Notes under the pieces: model-generated | What the model saw: the letters and a program-made list of their open reading frames with translations, nothing else | Database searches by the model: none | What the model was told of the DNA's origin: nothing | Made by a program: the position numbers and the translations under genes | Part shown: positions 7,296-14,318 of the stretch, in pieces | Layout of the letters: every line of letters begins with the position of its first letter | Position numbering within the stretch: the first letter of the stretch is position 1 | NCBI GenBank assembly: GCA_016926925.1 | Contig: JAFGNQ010000292.1 | Coordinates: 1-14,318 of the forward strand | Length of the DNA stretch: 14,318 nt | Reading direction: 5' to 3' | DNA from: Candidatus Aminicenantota bacterium | Lineage (GTDB): Bacteria; Acidobacteriota; Aminicenantia; Aminicenantales; Aminicenantaceae

Positions 7296-8849
7296 ATGGG
7301 ATTTTCGGTAGCCGACTATTTGGTGATTCTCCTGTATTTAACGGGGATGACCACCTTCGGTTTGATCATTTCCGGCAGGCAGAGATCCATATCGGACTAC
7401 TTCCTGGGAGGCCACAACATCCCATGGTGGGCGGTGCTGTTCTCAATAGTGGCGACAGAGACCAGCACTCTCACATTCATCAGCATACCGGCCGTAGCCT
7501 ACGGGGGAAGCCTAACCTTTTTACAAATAACCTTCGGCTATATCGTAGGGCGGATAGTTGTCAGTTTCCTTTTCCTGCCTCGATATTTCAAAGGCCGGAT
7601 GTTCACAGCCTATCAATTCTTGGGAATCCGCTTTGGGGAAAGCATGCGCAACATAGCCAGCACCACCTTCATGATCACGCGCCTGCTGGCGGACGGAGTT
7701 CGTCTTTTCGCTTCCGCAATTCCCATCGCCATTATCCTTCGATTGGCCGGAATGAATGCTTCGGATTTGAACATTTACCTGATTTCGATTTTGATAATTT
7801 CAACTATGACACTCTTTTACACCTACATGGGAGGTATCAAGGCCGTCGTCTGGATGGACGTCATCCAAATGAGCGTCTATATCGGAGGGGCCTTTTTAGC
7901 GGCAGGCATCATCCTGAAAGCTCTCCCCCACGGCTTGAACAATGCGCTGGGCATAGCACAAAGTGCGGGAAAATTACGCCTGTTCCAGCTCGGTTGGGGA
8001 ATGAGTTTCAAAGAATTCATTGCTCAACCCTATACGTTTTTTACGGCGTTTATCGGCGGCGGCGTGTTTGCCATTGCATCACACGGGACCGACCAGCTCA
8101 TCGTCCAGAGGCTTCTGGCCACACGCAACCTCCGAGCTAGTCAAAAAGCCCTCATTGCAAGCGGATTCGTCGTCTTCCTGCAGTTCGCCCTCTTTTTATT
8201 CATCGGGCTCTTGCTTTACGGGCTTTACGGGGGCCAAAATCCTTCTCAGCTGGGTCTGACCACGACCGATGAAATATTCGCCAAGTTTATCGTGGAGGGA
8301 ATGCCGAGCGGATTTTCCGGTCTGATCATAGCAGCCATTCTGGCTGCAGCTATGAGTACGCTTTCCTCCTCTATTAACTCGCTCGCCTCGGCGACGACAA
8401 TGGATTTTTACAAACCCTACTGGGGCAAAAAAAACTCCCCGGCAAAAGACTTGAGAACATCACGTGTCATCACATTCATATGGGGAATCGTTCTTATGGG
8501 ATCCGCTTTCGCCTTTGCAATTTTGCAGACACAATCCACAGGAGAACGTCCGGCAGTGGTGGAACTCGCCCTGGGAATCGCTTCCTATACATACGGAGGG
8601 TTGTTAGGTGTTTTTCTCTTGGGAATTATCTCGAAAAAAATAAAGAACAGGGATGCTGTGATCGGTTTTTTTTCCGGTCTCCTGGCACTGCTCTTTTTAG
8701 TGGAAGGACCAATACATAATCTCTTGCCCGGGCAAGGCATAACCATTGCCTGGCCCCTGTATACGCTCTGCGGAAGTTTGATCGTCATCATTACAGGCCA
8801 TTTATCTTACGCGGTTCGGCTGGTAAAATACGGAAGATTGAATATTTAA
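7296..8849 (+). CDS. Sodium/solute symporter (SSS family)
   Basis: A 517-residue inner-membrane transporter of the SSS family (PF00474), with about 13 hydrophobic helices beginning near residue 5. Family landmarks are SISDYFLGGHNIPWW (31-45), TETSTLTFISIPAVAY (54-69), GGIKAVVWMDVIQ (179-191), ASHGTDQLIVQRLLATRN (261-278) and the eighth-helix region AAAMSTLSSSINSLAS (350-365) followed by TMDFYKP. The Ser/Thr cluster in that helix matches the Na2 sodium site of vSGLT-type carriers, so Na+ coupling is expected. SSS members move sugars, sialic acid, amino acids and other organic anions; sequence alone does not fix the substrate. Placement between a sugar-phosphate-type SIS gene and an amino-acid lyase/racemase gene suggests an amino sugar or amino acid. 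Only a weak ribosome site (TAAGAG) precedes the ATG. Confidence 0.92.
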   Translation: MGFSVADYLVILLYLTGMTTFGLIISGRQRSISDYFLGGHNIPWWAVLFSIVATETSTLTFISIPAVAYGGSLTFLQITFGYIVGRIVVSFLFLPRYFKGRMFTAYQFLGIRFGESMRNIASTTFMITRLLADGVRLFASAIPIAIILRLAGMNASDLNIYLISILIISTMTLFYTYMGGIKAVVWMDVIQMSVYIGGAFLAAGIILKALPHGLNNALGIAQSAGKLRLFQLGWGMSFKEFIAQPYTFFTAFIGGGVFAIASHGTDQLIVQRLLATRNLRASQKALIASGFVVFLQFALFLFIGLLLYGLYGGQNPSQLGLTTTDEIFAKFIVEGMPSGFSGLIIAAILAAAMSTLSSSINSLASATTMDFYKPYWGKKNSPAKDLRTSRVITFIWGIVLMGSAFAFAILQTQSTGERPAVVELALGIASYTYGGLLGVFLLGIISKKIKNRDAVIGFFSGLLALLFLVEGPIHNLLPGQGITIAWPLYTLCGSLIVIITGHLSYAVRLVKYGRLNI

Positions 8850-8854
8850 AAAAG

Positions 8855-9841
8855 GTGAGAAAATTGACGGATATCATCAGAAAAGAGGTCTTAGCGGCGG
8901 AAAAAAGGATCCGCAAACATATAAGAGAAACACCGCTCGAGTCATCCCCTTATTTGAGTCAAGAAGGAAATTGTCAAGTCCATCTTAAACTCGAAAATTT
9001 TCAGCATTCTGGTTCCTTTAAAGCCAGAGGAGCCCTGAGCAAATATCTCTCTTTGACTGATTCGGATAAAGAAAGAGGAATCATGACTGCATCCTCCGGC
9101 AACCATGGAGCAGCGGTCGCCTACGTCCTCAATAAATTCTCAGGGAAAGGCACAATCTATGTCCCCCACTCCACACCTCGTTCAAAGGTCGAGCTGCTGC
9201 GTCTTTACGGAGTCGACCTCGAGCTTTACGGCGATTTCAGCGTTGAAACCGAGGCCTATGCTCAAGAGATGGCTGAAAAGAATGGCCGGACCTATATTTC
9301 TCCCTACAACGATTTTAAAGTCATCGGCGGTCAAGGAACGATTGGCATAGAGCTCTTGAAACAGATGAACGAAATCGATACCGTTTTGGTGCCCATCGGC
9401 GGAGGAGGCTTGATCTCAGGGATAGGAGGCTACCTGAAGTCCGCAGGCAAACGTATTGAAGTCATCGGCTGCGAGACGGAGAATTCGCCGGCGATGTCCG
9501 CATCCATAAAGGCAGGAAAAATTATCGAAGTCCCCTACATACCAACCCTGGCCGATGGCACCGTTGGAGGAATGGAGCAGGGTTCCATCACGTTTGATCT
9601 CTGTAAAAAGATCGTAGACGACTTCATCCTCGTCTCAGAAGAGGAGATGGGCCAGGCTATTCGCTTGATTGTCGAAAAACACCACTTGGTTGTCGAAGGT
9701 GCGGCGGCGATGCCGGTTGCGGCTTTCCTTAAAAAGACAGAGCGCTTTAAGGGGAAAAACGTTGTTTTAATTTTGACAAGTTCAAAAATCAATCTCGAGA
9801 CCTTGAAGGAAATAATCTGTCCACAAAAATCACAGTTGTAG
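8855..9841 (+). CDS. PLP-dependent serine/threonine dehydratase or serine racemase
   Basis: A 328-residue fold-type II PLP enzyme (PF00291; IlvA/serine racemase group, no ACT regulatory domain). Lys56 in SGSFKARGA forms the PLP Schiff base, SSGNHG (80-85) cradles the cofactor carboxylate region and GGGG (182-185) in VPIGGGGLISG binds its phosphate. Such enzymes deaminate L-serine or L-threonine, or racemise serine or aspartate. The usual late motif SGGN, whose serine contacts the pyridine nitrogen, reads TSSK here (LTSSKIN near 312-318), an unusual change. The first possible start is GTG 8855, five bases after the symporter stop. TTG 8864, with AAAGGTGAG (8851-8859) just before it, has the better ribosome site and may be the real start. 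It is last gene of the operon and converges with the sensor kinase only 17 bases away. Confidence 0.87.
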   Translation: MRKLTDIIRKEVLAAEKRIRKHIRETPLESSPYLSQEGNCQVHLKLENFQHSGSFKARGALSKYLSLTDSDKERGIMTASSGNHGAAVAYVLNKFSGKGTIYVPHSTPRSKVELLRLYGVDLELYGDFSVETEAYAQEMAEKNGRTYISPYNDFKVIGGQGTIGIELLKQMNEIDTVLVPIGGGGLISGIGGYLKSAGKRIEVIGCETENSPAMSASIKAGKIIEVPYIPTLADGTVGGMEQGSITFDLCKKIVDDFILVSEEEMGQAIRLIVEKHHLVVEGAAAMPVAAFLKKTERFKGKNVVLILTSSKINLETLKEIICPQKSQL

Positions 9842-9858
9842 AGAAATCAGAAGACTGC

Positions 9859-11229
9859 TCAAGCCGGAAATGTTACTCGATAGCTAGTCCCACTTTTTCC
9901 ATCAACCTCGAGGGACCCGTTCAACTGCTCAACCAAGCTGGTCACCAATTGCATCCCTAAGGTATCGGTCTTGAGAATATCAAGATCGTCCGGCAAACCG
10001 ATGCCCGTATCCTTAACAGTCAGATGAAAGACACATCCGTCATCCTTGTGCATCACGACACCGACCTCACCTTGTTGTCCTTCGGGAAAAGCGTGTTTGA
10101 AGGAATTGGAAACGAGTTCATTGACGATCAAAGCACAGGGAATCGCCTTGCTTACGCTGAGTGAATCGTCTCCGATATCCGTTCGCAAAGCAATATTCTT
10201 GCCGCTCAACTCATAAGAACGATACAACTCGTGTGTCAAGTCTTGAATGTATTTGCGGCAATTGACCGATGCCAGATCGTCGGATTGATAAAGTTTCTTA
10301 TGCAGGGATGTCATCGTTTTGATTCGACTCCGCGTATCCCGAAATACTTCCAAGGTGCTCTTGTCCTTCACATAACCCGACTGAAGACTCAGAATCGAAT
10401 CGATGAGCTGCATGTTGTTTTTCACTCTGTGGTAGACCTCTTTTATCAACAGTTCCTTTTCTTTAAGCAACGCTTTGAGTTGCTCACCCTTTTCTTTGAG
10501 TTCAGTGATGTTCGTAAGAGTTCCTTGTAAGCCTGTTATCTTCTTTTTACGGAATATTGGCCTGCTGTGACTCAATACCCAGAACATTTCACCCGACTTT
10601 GACAAGACTCTGTACTCGAAAGGCTCCAATTGACCGGTGATCGTCCTCTGAAAACTCTCCATCAGGGCTGGAAGATCTTCAGGGTGGATGAATTTGGTGA
10701 AGGATTGTCCAATCATTTCTGAAGAGGTGTAGCCACTTAGGGATTCTATTGTCGGGCTCATATATGTGATTGTTCCCTCATTATTGCACCTGAAAATAAC
10801 CTCGTTGATATTCTCCACAAGCATTCTGTGCAATTCCTCAGATTTTATCAATTCAGATTGAATACGCCTGTGATCCGTCACGTCTTGCACCATTCCCAGA
10901 ACTGTTTTCTTACCGTTGACTGTGATTAGTGTTGTCGTTATTTCAACGCTCCTCTTCGACCCGTCCTTTCTCACCAAAATGAATTCATCAGGGCCGGAAG
11001 ATTTTCCGAGTTTGTTAAGAGCAAGAAGCTTAGCCGCCTTTTTTATCTCCGTTCGAGGCAATAGGTCGATTTTCAGAAAACTTTTCCCTATCAACTCCTC
11101 TTTTTTATAGCCGACGATTTCCTCGGCTTTCTTGTTCCCGTAAATAAACCGCCCGGCAAAGTCACTATAATAAATTCCAATGGGTGCGTTATCCAGCAAA
11201 ACTTCGAAAATTTTATTATCGGTTTCCAC
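9859..11229 (-). CDS. Soluble PAS-PAS sensor histidine kinase (HisKA_2 type)
   Basis: A 456-residue kinase without any membrane segment or signal peptide, so it should sense a cytoplasmic cue. Order: PAS (about 5-122), PAS with PAC (about 130-245), a short coiled linker, HisKA_2 dimerisation/phosphorylation domain (about 258-335) and a HATPase_c domain (about 360-456). The phospho-acceptor is His267 in YHRVKNNMQLI. The ATPase N box is ELVSNSFKHA with Asn375, G1 is DTGIGLP (407-413) and G2 is LGMQL. The set is complete and likely active. The GTG start at 11229 is supported by GGAGGAG (complement of 11232-11238) three bases upstream. No response regulator is encoded nearby, so it is an orphan. 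No clear promoter was found upstream. It points toward the main operon and ends 17 bases from its last gene. Confidence 0.92.
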   Translation of the reverse strand: METDNKIFEVLLDNAPIGIYYSDFAGRFIYGNKKAEEIVGYKKEELIGKSFLKIDLLPRTEIKKAAKLLALNKLGKSSGPDEFILVRKDGSKRSVEITTTLITVNGKKTVLGMVQDVTDHRRIQSELIKSEELHRMLVENINEVIFRCNNEGTITYMSPTIESLSGYTSSEMIGQSFTKFIHPEDLPALMESFQRTITGQLEPFEYRVLSKSGEMFWVLSHSRPIFRKKKITGLQGTLTNITELKEKGEQLKALLKEKELLIKEVYHRVKNNMQLIDSILSLQSGYVKDKSTLEVFRDTRSRIKTMTSLHKKLYQSDDLASVNCRKYIQDLTHELYRSYELSGKNIALRTDIGDDSLSVSKAIPCALIVNELVSNSFKHAFPEGQQGEVGVVMHKDDGCVFHLTVKDTGIGLPDDLDILKTDTLGMQLVTSLVEQLNGSLEVDGKSGTSYRVTFPA

Positions 11230-11548
11230 CTTCTCCTCCGTTTTATCTCCCCGATATAAAGCAATTCGACTTTATGAACGTTATATTTTTTAAGCTATAT
11301 CATACTACTACAACTTGTGTAATTTGAATCAAGAAATATCATCGTTCCTTTATATAGCAAATACAAACAAAGTTCCATTAATATATGACTTTTTAAAGAA
11401 AGCCGACCGGCGGGTTCGAGATTCCCATGCAGCAAGCATTGATGGCCGCAATTAAGCTCAGCCCTCTGAATTTTTCATAGACTTAGAAGGCCGAATCCCA
11501 TCCACAACTGTTTCTGTGATCATATGGGTGAAAAGACCGAGTTTATGA
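11230..11548. other. AT-rich non-coding spacer
   Basis: This is the left part of the 417-base gap between the divergent kinase and TetR genes. It holds the kinase ribosome site and presumably its promoter, though no minus-strand hexamer pair is convincing. A GGGTTCGAGATTCCC segment near 11412-11427 recalls a tRNA T-arm but has no tRNA around it. No coding region is supported. Confidence 0.5.
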
Positions 11549-11578
11549 TTGACATAGGGGTTTATGTTTGCTTATAAT
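11549..11578 (+). promoter_or_regulatory. Full-consensus sigma-70 promoter of the TetR/hydrolase unit
   Basis: TTGACA (11549-11554) and TATAAT (11573-11578) both match the consensus at six of six bases, with an 18-base spacer. Transcription should begin about 11585, giving a leader of roughly 60 bases. Such a strong promoter in front of a TetR gene only makes sense if it is repressed, and palindromes lie exactly at the predicted start (11585-11614). Confidence 0.75.
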
Positions 11579-11584
11579 AAAAAA

Positions 11585-11614
11585 GCGACTTATTCGTCGC
11601 GACTCAATAGTCGC
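11585..11614. promoter_or_regulatory. Two overlapping palindromes, likely TetR operators
   Basis: GCGACTTATTCGTCGC (11585-11600) and GCGACTCAATAGTCGC (11599-11614) are 16-base palindromes sharing two bases. The second is perfect over six pairs; the first has five pairs and one mismatch. Their centres are 14 bases apart, and the shared middle forms another palindrome, GTCGCGAC (11596-11603). They begin at the expected transcription start, seven bases after the -10 box, an ideal site for repression by the adjacent TetR protein. As RNA they could also form short hairpins in the leader. Confidence 0.6.
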
Positions 11615-11646
11615 AATAGATATGGGAGCTGCCACAGGAGTGATAA

Positions 11647-12342
11647 ATGCCGCTTAAGACTTTTTTCAACCTCTCCGATGAAAGACAAAAACAGATCGTT
11701 GACACCTGTTTGGAAGAGTTCATCAAACATGACTTCAAAGGAGCCAGCCTGACGCGGATCATTAAAAAATTGGGTTTGGCCAAAGGAAGCTTCTACCGCT
11801 ACTTCGAATCAAAAAAAGATTTATATGGTTACCTGATCGACTACGGCAAACGATCTACCTGGGAGCTATTCCTTGAGGAATTTAGAGATCCCGTCGAGGA
11901 TATATTGGACGCCTGGGTGAGATTCTATCTCGCTTGTGTCAGACAAGATAATAAGTACCCGCTTTTGGGTTATTTCGGCTACAAGCTTTCTCAAGACAAA
12001 AACAACCCGATTCTCGGCGATGTTCCGTATCAAACCTTAAAAAAAGGCCTGGAAGTACTCGATCAGTATTTCTTGAGACAGCAAAAAAACGGAAAAATCA
12101 GAAGCGACATCGACATTCATAAGCTGATTTACTGCCTTCTTCAAGTACAGTCAGGACTTCTCGATTTTCTCAAATTGAAATATCGCATCGATTTTGAAGA
12201 AAACGTAAAATCGGGCAAGCCACTTTTCCCTCTGCAGGAAAAAGTGCTGCAACAGGAGCTTGAAGGTTTTGCCGGAATACTCAGGGATGGATTCATGGGG
12301 ATTCATAAAACGAAGTCAGGAGGTTTCAAAAATGTTGAATGA
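11647..12342 (+). CDS. TetR-family transcriptional regulator
   Basis: A 231-residue TetR repressor. The N-terminal DNA-binding domain covers about residues 8-60; its helix-turn-helix is SLTRIIKKLGLAKGSFYRYF (34-53), followed by ESKKDLYGYLI, the standard TetR_N pattern. The remaining helical domain (about 70-225) would bind an unknown ligand and dimerise. AGGAGTGAT at 11636-11644 sets the ATG. It is transcribed from a full-consensus promoter whose start region carries two palindromes, so autorepression is likely. Its last 11 bases overlap the alpha/beta hydrolase gene in another frame, implying translational coupling and joint regulation. The inducing ligand may be a substrate or product of that hydrolase (inference). 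Confidence 0.93.
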   Translation: MPLKTFFNLSDERQKQIVDTCLEEFIKHDFKGASLTRIIKKLGLAKGSFYRYFESKKDLYGYLIDYGKRSTWELFLEEFRDPVEDILDAWVRFYLACVRQDNKYPLLGYFGYKLSQDKNNPILGDVPYQTLKKGLEVLDQYFLRQQKNGKIRSDIDIHKLIYCLLQVQSGLLDFLKLKYRIDFEENVKSGKPLFPLQEKVLQQELEGFAGILRDGFMGIHKTKSGGFKNVE

Positions 12343-13216
12343 GGAAAAATTGCTCAAGTCTTTAGAAGGCATTTCCGAGTCGGAATTCCAGAGATACATG
12401 GGTTTTATTCGAAACCATTCCATAAAGCAGCTCCAGCGCGATGGATTTAAAATTTCGTATTATTCCTGCGGAAGCGGTGAGAAGGCAATCTTGACTTTTG
12501 CCGGAGGCTGGGGGCCGCCGGAAATTGCCTACGACATGATTCTCGCTTTTGAAGAAAAAAATCGGGTGGTTGTCATCGATGTCTCTCCCTTCGATAATCC
12601 GGAGGATATGTGCCGAGGGGTCGATCAGATACTCGAAACAGAAAACATCGACCGCGTGGTTTTGAGCGGACAATCGATGTCCGGAATAATTGCTCAGTCC
12701 TACTTTAAAAGGAATTCTGATAGGGTGATTGGGCTGGTCCTGACCAATACGATTGCCCCTAGGGAGGAACGCTGCAAAAAATGGGTACTTGTTCTCCTGA
12801 GGGTGATCCCCCTTTCCCTACTAAAATACTTTGCCAAAAAACAGCTCAGGCGCTTAGGAAAACTCGAGAAAGAAATCCCAGTCGATATAAGAGAACGAAG
12901 ACGGTTTGTGGCGGCCTTGATGAGCACGATCATGGATCAATATTTCACCAAGGAAAACACAATGAACCTTCTGAAATCAGCCTATGCTTTTAATGAGAAG
13001 GATGGTTATACCAGAAGTGATTTTGAAGGATGGCAGGGGAGAGCCCTGATCATCACCAGCGAGGACGACCCATATTATGGAGATACCGAAATCTTGATGC
13101 AGTCAATACCGAACGCAGAGCTTTTTAAATTCCCCACGGGGTACAAACATACCGCACCTCAAATCCACAGAGACGAATTTCACTCCTTGATCCAAAGATT
13201 CATAGATGGGCTTTGA
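12332..13216 (+). CDS. Alpha/beta-fold hydrolase
   Basis: A 294-residue soluble alpha/beta hydrolase. The nucleophile elbow is GQSMSG with Ser115, the acid is Asp245 or Asp246 in SEDDPYYG, and the base is His273 in YKHTA, in the expected order. The segment FAGGWGPP (56-63) supplies the oxyanion-side loop. A basic helical insert (about 145-205, with LLRVIPLSLLKYFAKK) forms the lid, which may suit a hydrophobic substrate or membrane contact. Start 12332 is chosen because AGGAGG (12318-12323) lies eight bases upstream; a longer in-frame extension to 12260 lies inside the TetR gene and is unlikely. Esterase, lipase or C-C hydrolase activity are all possible; the substrate is unknown. Confidence 0.87.
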   Translation: MLNEEKLLKSLEGISESEFQRYMGFIRNHSIKQLQRDGFKISYYSCGSGEKAILTFAGGWGPPEIAYDMILAFEEKNRVVVIDVSPFDNPEDMCRGVDQILETENIDRVVLSGQSMSGIIAQSYFKRNSDRVIGLVLTNTIAPREERCKKWVLVLLRVIPLSLLKYFAKKQLRRLGKLEKEIPVDIRERRRFVAALMSTIMDQYFTKENTMNLLKSAYAFNEKDGYTRSDFEGWQGRALIITSEDDPYYGDTEILMQSIPNAELFKFPTGYKHTAPQIHRDEFHSLIQRFIDGL

Positions 13217-13217
13217 T

Positions 13218-13259
13218 AAAAAGATGCAGCCGTATGAATACCCCATATATTGAGGCTGC
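13218..13259 (-). terminator. Candidate terminator of the RRM transcript
   Basis: Read on the minus strand, GCAGCC (complement of 13254-13259) pairs with GGCTGC (complement of 13226-13231), with a further AATA/TATT pairing inside the loop. This is followed after three bases by five T (complement of 13218-13222). It lies about 107 bases past the RRM stop and just beyond the convergent hydrolase stop. The loop is long, so confidence is moderate. Confidence 0.45.
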
Positions 13260-13365
13260 TGCGATCATACTATAGAAGTGAAAGAATAGAGAAATTTTTC
13301 GTAGCTGTTTTTGAGGGGAAGAAATCCCGACTAGCTAGTAAATGCGAAGGGGGGTGTTTATTAAA

Positions 13366-13614
13366 TTATCTTCCAGGTCTCCGAGCCTCATTTACTCTGA
13401 TCCTTCGACCAGAAAGCTCCTTACCATTCAGCCCGCTGACAGCGGAATCCGCCTCTTCTTTGTTAGGCATTTCAACGAATCCGAACCCACGGCTTTTGCC
13501 TGTAAATCTGTCCTTGATGATTGTAACTGAATCAACCTCTCCGAATTCTTCAAAGGTTGTCTTCAATTCTTGCTCTGTGAGCTCCCAAGGCAAATTGCCA
13601 GCGTAAATATTCAC
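13366..13614 (-). CDS. Single-RRM RNA-binding protein
   Basis: An 82-residue protein made of one RNA recognition motif, as in the small cyanobacterial and proteobacterial Rbp proteins. RNP2 is IYAGNL (3-8) and RNP1 is RGFGFVEM (42-49), with the two RNA-stacking aromatics of RNP1 at Phe44 and Phe46 and the RNP2 aromatic at Tyr4. A short basic tail, EARRPGR, follows. The GTG at 13614 is chosen over a longer frame from 13692 because AAGGAG lies six bases upstream and the RRM fold begins at residue 2; the extension shows no domain. It would bind single-stranded RNA, and relatives are often linked to cold or stress adaptation. It lies directly downstream of 5S rRNA on the same strand, so read-through from the rRNA operon is possible. 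No strong separate promoter was found in 13615-13787. Confidence 0.92.
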   Translation of the reverse strand: MNIYAGNLPWELTEQELKTTFEEFGEVDSVTIIKDRFTGKSRGFGFVEMPNKEEADSAVSGLNGKELSGRRIRVNEARRPGR

Positions 13615-13787
13615 GTCGCACTCCTTAAAATGAAATCTGAATAAAGGCTGTGCTTCTTCTGTCAGCGCACAATGCACCTCTCCTTTACTCAAAACTGATC
13701 AGGGGTGATATGTGAGTTTCGTGCGATTCTCCTGGAAGGAAGACCCAGCCCAAACTCCCTTCAAAAACCCGAACAGTCTAAAAAAAT

Positions 13788-13903
<116 letters not shown>

Positions 13904-13968
13904 AATTATTCCCATTGACAATTCGAACGAGTCTTTCTTGTCCTTTTCTTTTACCTTGAATAAACCTT

Positions 13969-14318
13969 ATGGTCAAGCCTCACGGGCTATTAGTACTGGT
14001 TAGCTGAATCCGTCACCGGACTTACACACCCAGCCTATCAACCTTGTAGTCTACAAGGGCCCTTCAGCCCCCCGAAGGGGGAGGGAAATCTAATCTCGGG
14101 GCGAGTTTCCCGCTTATATGCTTTCAGCGGTTATCTCAACCAAACGTAGCTACCCAGCGCTGCCCCTGGCGGGACAACTGGTACACAAGAGGTTTGTCCG
14201 CTCCGGTCCTTTCGTACTAGGAACAGGCCCCCTCAAATTTCCTACGCCTACCGTGGATAGGGACCGAACTGTCTCGCGACGTTCTAAACCCAGCTCACGT
14301 ACCGCTTTAATGGGCGAA
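13969..14318 (-). rRNA. rrl: 23S ribosomal RNA, 3' part (cut by window edge)
   Basis: The minus strand carries the sarcin-ricin loop AGTACGAAAGGACCGG near 14204-14219 and ends with AGTACTAATAGCCCGTGAGG followed by CTTGACC, the standard 23S 3' terminus. A GC-rich variable hairpin lies near 14068-14092. About 350 bases of the 3' end are inside the window; the rest lies to the right. The order 23S-5S with a spacer of about 65 bases and no tRNA between is a normal rRNA operon. The exact 3' end is estimated to a few bases. Confidence 0.96.

Noticed and set aside
11404..11430. tRNA T-arm-like segment GGGTTCGAGATTCCC
   Set aside because: The flanking arms pair poorly, and no acceptor, D or anticodon arm is present on either side, so neither a tRNA nor a clear remnant can be supported.
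12260..12331. Longer N-terminus for the alpha/beta hydrolase
   Set aside because: It lies wholly inside the TetR gene, lacks a ribosome site, and the ATG at 12332 has AGGAGG at good spacing.
13330..13339. Perfect 10-base palindrome ACTAGCTAGT
   Set aside because: It is short and isolated past the end of the RRM gene, with no partner copy or promoter nearby; chance is enough.
13615..13692. Extended RRM protein starting at TTG 13692
   Set aside because: The extra 26 residues precede the first RRM strand and show no domain, while GTG 13614 has AAGGAG six bases upstream.

Overview
The window looks like chromosomal DNA of a free-living Gram-negative-type bacterium of medium GC. It has exported enzymes with signal peptides, clear Shine-Dalgarno sites and sigma-70-like promoters. 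The gene set (exported amidohydrolase, serine hydrolase, Na+/solute symporter, large SIS protein) and a 23S 3' end reading GAGGCTTGACC fit the Acidobacteriota/Aminicenantes area or a deltaproteobacterial-type lineage. That placement is an impression only and needs a 23S rRNA search.

Layout. Positions 1-320 hold no gene, only a nested inverted repeat and a terminator-like hairpin. A small secreted DUF3471-like protein (321-695, minus) is divergent from a long plus-strand run. The run starts with an exported metal-dependent amidohydrolase (962-2251) that has its own good promoter. After a second promoter comes a tight series: exported beta-lactamase-fold serine hydrolase (2436-3707), membrane-anchored M23/LytM peptidase (3754-4446), AlkD-like DNA alkylation repair protein (4464-5159), a 693-residue MurQ/GCKR-type double-SIS protein (5177-7258), a Na+/solute symporter (7296-8849) and a PLP-dependent serine/threonine dehydratase or racemase (8855-9841). 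Gaps within this series are 5-46 bases, so it is probably one operon. A soluble PAS-PAS-HisKA_2 sensor kinase (9859-11229, minus) converges on its end.

Next, after a 417-base spacer, is a TetR regulator (11647-12342) overlapping an alpha/beta hydrolase (12332-13216). They sit behind a promoter with both hexamers at full consensus, followed by two overlapping palindromes at the expected transcription start. On the minus strand from the right edge lie the 3' end of 23S rRNA, 5S rRNA and a small RRM RNA-binding protein (13366-13614), closed by a candidate terminator.

Working together (inference). The main operon joins exported peptide/cell-wall hydrolases to an amino-sugar-phosphate SIS protein, a symporter and an amino-acid lyase/racemase, which would suit salvage of cell-wall or peptide-sugar material. 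The SIS protein has the two-SIS layout of vertebrate glucokinase regulatory protein rather than that of the short bacterial etherase MurQ, and is the most unusual gene here. The TetR/hydrolase pair looks like a self-regulated small-molecule response unit.
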